From Prevotellaceae bacterium UBA711 (GTDB taxonomy: Bacteria > Bacteroidota > Bacteroidia > Bacteroidales > Bacteroidaceae), in contig DBLZ01000130.1 in the NCBI GenBank assembly GCA_002297545.1, positions 1 to 17,611 on the forward strand: a DNA stretch of 17,611 nucleotides, written 5' to 3'. Shown here piece after piece: positions 14,779-17,611 of this stretch. Every line of letters begins with the position of its first letter. Within the stretch, counting starts at the first letter, position 1. The translations under genes were made by a program, and so were the position numbers. The notes beneath the pieces are model-generated. The model was given only the letters and a program-made list of their open reading frames with translations, searched no databases and had not been told where the DNA came from.

Positions 14779-17268
14779 TTATTTGATGGCGTTCAACAAT
14801 GATATGATGATGCTGCCGATGGCTGCCAGGCCGGAGCCTATGCCCAGTATTTCGGTGGTGGAGAGCTTGCGCTTGTTGTTCTTCTGCGGCACCACGATTT
14901 CCATGCCGGGCTGTATGTCCCGTACCGAGTTGCTGCTTAGCTTCACGATGGATCCGTTGGCGTTGATGCCGTATATCTTTCTCTTGGAGGCATTGTTGCC
15001 GTATCCGCCTGCATGGTTTATGTAGTAGGTCAGGTTGCGTCCCTTCTCAAAGGACATGCTCACCGGGTGCATCACCTCGCCGCTGATCTTGATAATGTTG
15101 CTGAACTCCGGCACGTGCAACAGGTCACCTTCACGCAACATGATGTCATCGTCAGAGCCTGGGTTGGCCATGGCCTTCTCCAGGTCTATGGCCACGGAGA
15201 ACGTGTTGGCCGTGTTGGCCTTGAGGGCAAGCAGCGAGTCTGCAATCTGCATGTTCATGTCCTTGCCTTCCCTGAGTCCGTCCTCGTATATCTGTATCTG
15301 GCTCTTCAGGTTGGCCTGGTCACGCTGTTCCTGTTCCTCCTGTGTCATCTGTCGGGTGAGCTTGGCTCCGCGGGCATAGGCCATGTCGGTGAGGCCGCCG
15401 CATGCGGTAATCAACTCTGACAACCTGTAGTTCTTGTGTGTGAGCGTATACACTCCCTCGAAGTTGACTTCACCGTCTACTGTCACGCTTTTCTGCTCTT
15501 CATAGGAAGGGCTCTTGCGTACCACCACTATGTCGTATGGCTGCAAGTAGAACGTGGTGTCCTGATGTGTGGAGAAGTCCTCGTTGATGGAGAAACTGAA
15601 ACTCAGCGAAGTGCTGGTGCCTGTCTTTGAAGATTCCTTGTCGCGTATGCGGCGGAACACGTCTACCCTGGCCAGCGATCCTGCCTCGGTGATGCCGCCT
15701 GTCTGCAGGATAATGTCCTGTATTGTGATGTTGTCGGCATAGGGGTACTGGCCGGGGTAGGCCACCTCGCCCTTCACGTCTATTATGCGCTCTCCCAGCA
15801 TGTCCGTCTTGCTTGGTATGAACAGCACGTCATTGTTCTTCAATGGTATGTCGCTTGCCGTGCCTGCCAGGATGCCGCGTACGTCCACGCCAATCATCTG
15901 CAGTGTGAGGTCGGGGTTCTCGCGATGCATGATGGCACGTCCTTCGTAGGCGTCCTCGCTCAGTCCGTCGGCTGCAAGCAGCAACGTGCGCACGGAGTTT
16001 ATGTCCTTGCCCAGTTCGTAGAGGCCGGCGTGCTTGGCTGCGCCCCGGACTTCCACACGGTTGCTGAAGCGGGCGCGTATGCTGTCCACCTCCACCTTGT
16101 CCTCGTCTGCCAGGGCAAAGGCGCCCATTTGGAACTCGTCCACAGTGTGTATGCTGTATTCGTCACCGGCTTTGCGCGTCACGCGTACCTTCTTGGTATA
16201 GGCGTTGCCCGAGAACGAACCGGCATATCTGATCAAGTCGCCCACGGTCTCGCTCCGCTTCATCTCATACCACATGGGGCGCTTTACATTGCCCTTGACC
16301 TGCACCAGACAGTCGTAGGCTCCCACCACGATCACATCGTTGTCCTCCAGGCGTACGTCGCCGCGCGAGTTGCCGTTCAGTATGTAGTCATAGACATCTA
16401 TGGTGCTTATGAGCTTGCCTCCACGGTACACCTTGATGTCGCGCAGGGTGCCTATTTTACTTATGCCACCCGCCGTGTACAGGGCGTTGAATGCCGTGGA
16501 CAGGCTGCTGAGCGTGTATGTCCCCGGGTTCTTCACCTCGCCCATCACCTGCACCTGTATGCTGCGTGCTTCGGTCAGGGACAGCTGTATGTCGCAGTCC
16601 GTGTAGTACTGCCCCAGTTTTCCTGCCAGCATCTTGTTGGCGTTGGCTACGCTCAGACCGGCCAGCTTTATGGGGCCTACGCCCTCGACCACCACGTATC
16701 CGTCGGCAGTGACCTGTGTCTCTATGCTCTCCTGACTGGCTCCCCAGATGTTGATGGTCACCATGTCGCCGGTACCGATGACATAGTTGGCCGGAGTGGC
16801 GATATTGGCCGCCGGCTGGAATGTCAGGTTCTTGGAGTTGAAGATGTTACGGCCAAATACCAAACGCTGTTCCGCTTCGGTCACACCGGTTACTTCGGTA
16901 GCGTCGCTGGCCTCTATGTCTTCGTCCTCCTTGGTCATACCCAACTCCTTGGCACGACTTTCGGCCGCGTCACTGAACAGGCTCTCTTCGTTGTCCTCGC
17001 CTCTGCGCCTACGCCTGCTGTCGTCCTTACTCGTCTTTTTGGCCTCTGCCTCTGCCTTCAGCTTCTCTGCCTTTTTTTTCACGCGTTGCAGCTGTGTGGG
17101 CGTCACGCCCTTCTTTATCAGCTCTGCTGCCATTTTCTGTTCAGAGGTACCTTTCTGGGCTTCTGTGGCCAGATACTTCAGCACCTGGTCGTCGGTCATG
17201 CTGGTCTGGGCCATTGCCGTCAGGCCTATGAAGAAGGCCATGACAATGGCGATGAGTCTGTTGTTCAT
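14779..17268 (-). CDS. wza: Multi-SLBB polysaccharide export protein (Wza-like)
   Basis: This 829-residue exported protein has a signal peptide ending near Ala20-Gln21, with no lipobox, unlike enterobacterial Wza. Residues 60-125 are charged, with a run of five arginines at 85-89. A poly-export (PES) domain starts at NYVIGTGDMVTINIWG (161-176). About six SLBB-type domains follow, each opening with a V-x-G-x-V/A-x-x-P/x-G pattern, near 238, 322, 405, 496, 595 and 726. The C-terminus (804-829) is a single hydrophobic helix. Members form the outer-membrane channel for the polymer. The frame is open to 17490, but translation from there would run through the promoter region and lacks a signal at its start; 17268 gives a proper signal peptide (17280 would add four residues). 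It is the first gene of the operon. Confidence 0.93.
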   Translation of the reverse strand: MNNRLIAIVMAFFIGLTAMAQTSMTDDQVLKYLATEAQKGTSEQKMAAELIKKGVTPTQLQRVKKKAEKLKAEAEAKKTSKDDSRRRRRGEDNEESLFSDAAESRAKELGMTKEDEDIEASDATEVTGVTEAEQRLVFGRNIFNSKNLTFQPAANIATPANYVIGTGDMVTINIWGASQESIETQVTADGYVVVEGVGPIKLAGLSVANANKMLAGKLGQYYTDCDIQLSLTEARSIQVQVMGEVKNPGTYTLSSLSTAFNALYTAGGISKIGTLRDIKVYRGGKLISTIDVYDYILNGNSRGDVRLEDNDVIVVGAYDCLVQVKGNVKRPMWYEMKRSETVGDLIRYAGSFSGNAYTKKVRVTRKAGDEYSIHTVDEFQMGAFALADEDKVEVDSIRARFSNRVEVRGAAKHAGLYELGKDINSVRTLLLAADGLSEDAYEGRAIMHRENPDLTLQMIGVDVRGILAGTASDIPLKNNDVLFIPSKTDMLGERIIDVKGEVAYPGQYPYADNITIQDIILQTGGITEAGSLARVDVFRRIRDKESSKTGTSTSLSFSFSINEDFSTHQDTTFYLQPYDIVVVRKSPSYEEQKSVTVDGEVNFEGVYTLTHKNYRLSELITACGGLTDMAYARGAKLTRQMTQEEQEQRDQANLKSQIQIYEDGLREGKDMNMQIADSLLALKANTANTFSVAIDLEKAMANPGSDDDIMLREGDLLHVPEFSNIIKISGEVMHPVSMSFEKGRNLTYYINHAGGYGNNASKRKIYGINANGSIVKLSSNSVRDIQPGMEIVVPQKNNKRKLSTTEILGIGSGLAAIGSIIISLLNAIK

Positions 17269-17410
17269 GTTATGTATCATTCGAATGTATGCAATCTGAG
17301 GTATGTCCTGTGTCGGTGTGTCGGCCGGTGTCGCTGCTCCCCGGCGTGCACAATCCATGTGTCTTGATAACGCTTTTTGGGACTGCGATATTGCCTGCCA
17401 ACGTGCCATA
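17269..17410 (-). promoter_or_regulatory. Probable 5' leader of the polysaccharide operon
   Basis: About 140 bases separate the presumed transcript start from the wza start codon. A small GCCGG/CCGGC stem is possible at 17324-17345. No known riboswitch, and no gene for a UpxY-type antiterminator, is seen. The start point is inferred from the -7 box, not measured. Confidence 0.4.
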
Positions 17411-17416
17411 ATAAGG

Positions 17417-17424
17417 CAAAGGTA
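17417..17424 (-). promoter_or_regulatory. Bacteroidetes-type -7 box for the polysaccharide operon
   Basis: On the minus strand this reads TACCTTTG, a perfect match to the TAnnTTTG -7 consensus of Bacteroidetes. The expected start would be near 17410. No good TTTG -33 box lies 19-21 bases upstream. Confidence 0.6.
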
Positions 17425-17466
17425 TAAAAAATGTTTCAAACTCTTCCTCCTTTCGAGAAATAATGT

Positions 17467-17474
17467 TACCTTTG
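17467..17474 (+). promoter_or_regulatory. Bacteroidetes-type -7 box for ssrA
   Basis: TACCTTTG perfectly matches TAnnTTTG and lies 18 bases before the mature tmRNA start, so the primary transcript would carry a short leader removed by RNase P. The -33 box is weak. It stands divergent to the operon box, 42 bases away. Confidence 0.65.
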
Positions 17475-17492
17475 CAGTCGCAAATGGCATCA

Positions 17493-17611
17493 GGGGCTGA
17501 CATGGATTTGACAGCAGGCTGAGATGTCATGTAAGCACGCAGAGGGTTGTCGGCCTCCCTCTATAATCTCCGACCCTCAAGAATTTATCTGGCGAAAACA
17601 ACTACGCTCTC
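17493..17611 (+). ncRNA. ssrA: Transfer-messenger RNA (tmRNA), 5' part
   Basis: The sequence begins GGGGCTGA and continues with GGATTTGACAGC, the conserved 5' end of one-piece bacterial tmRNAs. A pseudoknot-like stem follows: TCGG at 17550-17553 can pair with CCGA at 17570-17573, and GGG at 17544-17546 with CCC at 17574-17576. The tag frame then starts at 17591 as GGC GAA AAC AAC TAC GCT CTC, giving GENNYAL, which matches the GENNYALAA-type tag of Bacteroidales. The window ends inside the tag codons, so the rest of the RNA, including the 3' tRNA-like part, is missing. tmRNA with SmpB rescues stalled ribosomes. It is transcribed away from the polysaccharide operon. Confidence 0.95.

Noticed and set aside
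15925..17367. Plus-strand open frame of 480 codons opposite the wza-like gene
   Set aside because: It is a shadow of the export-protein gene with no recognisable domain.
17269..17490. N-terminal extension of the wza-like gene to an ATG at 17490
   Set aside because: It would pass through the divergent promoter region, and it would place the evident signal peptide 74 residues inside the protein.
17493..17611. tmRNA gene as an integration site for a genomic island
   Set aside because: Islands usually insert at the 3' end of ssrA, which is outside the window. No integrase or direct repeat is visible.

Overview
The window looks like the chromosome of a G+C-rich Bacteroidales, most likely a Prevotella-type organism (inferred). 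Three things point there: Bacteroidetes-type -7 promoter boxes (TACCTTTG), a tmRNA whose tag begins GENNYAL, and heavy use of the Ile codon ATA. It holds most of an exopolysaccharide/capsule biosynthesis locus of the Wzx/Wzy type, built as two convergent transcription units that meet in a repeat-filled intergenic region.

Left arm (+ strand, 1-6040): the 3' end of a UDP-GlcNAc 2-epimerase gene (wecB), a GT-B glycosyltransferase, a secreted GH26 mannanase-like hydrolase, a polysaccharide pyruvyl transferase, an FrhB-like Fe-S protein and a type I L-asparaginase (ansA). The middle four genes overlap or nearly touch, so they are probably translationally coupled. A CT/CA low-complexity tract separates ansA from them; ansA is probably a housekeeping neighbour rather than part of the pathway.

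Centre (6041-6594): no credible gene. It holds a series of GC-rich hairpins, including a 19-bp inverted repeat around an inner hairpin, followed by nine head-to-tail 23-bp units (6352-6558) whose right-hand copies carry the perfect palindrome GAGATGCGCATCTC. This is the least explained part of the window.

Right arm (- strand, read from 17268 down to 6595): a large multi-SLBB outer-membrane export protein (wza-like), a Wzz chain-length protein, a Wzx flippase, a GT4 glycosyltransferase, a Wzy-like polymerase, two GT-A glycosyltransferases and a secreted GH43 hydrolase. The spacing (4-bp overlap to 46-bp gaps) fits one operon. Its likely promoter lies back to back with that of ssrA (tmRNA), which starts at 17493 and runs off the right edge.

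Working model (inference): WecB supplies UDP-ManNAc, three or four glycosyltransferases build the repeat unit, the pyruvyl transferase adds a ketal, Wzx flips, Wzy/Wzz polymerise, and the Wza-like protein exports. The secreted GH26 and GH43 enzymes may trim or release the polymer. No initiating sugar-phosphate transferase, co-polymerase tyrosine kinase or UpxY/UpxZ antiterminator is seen; these may lie to the left of the window.
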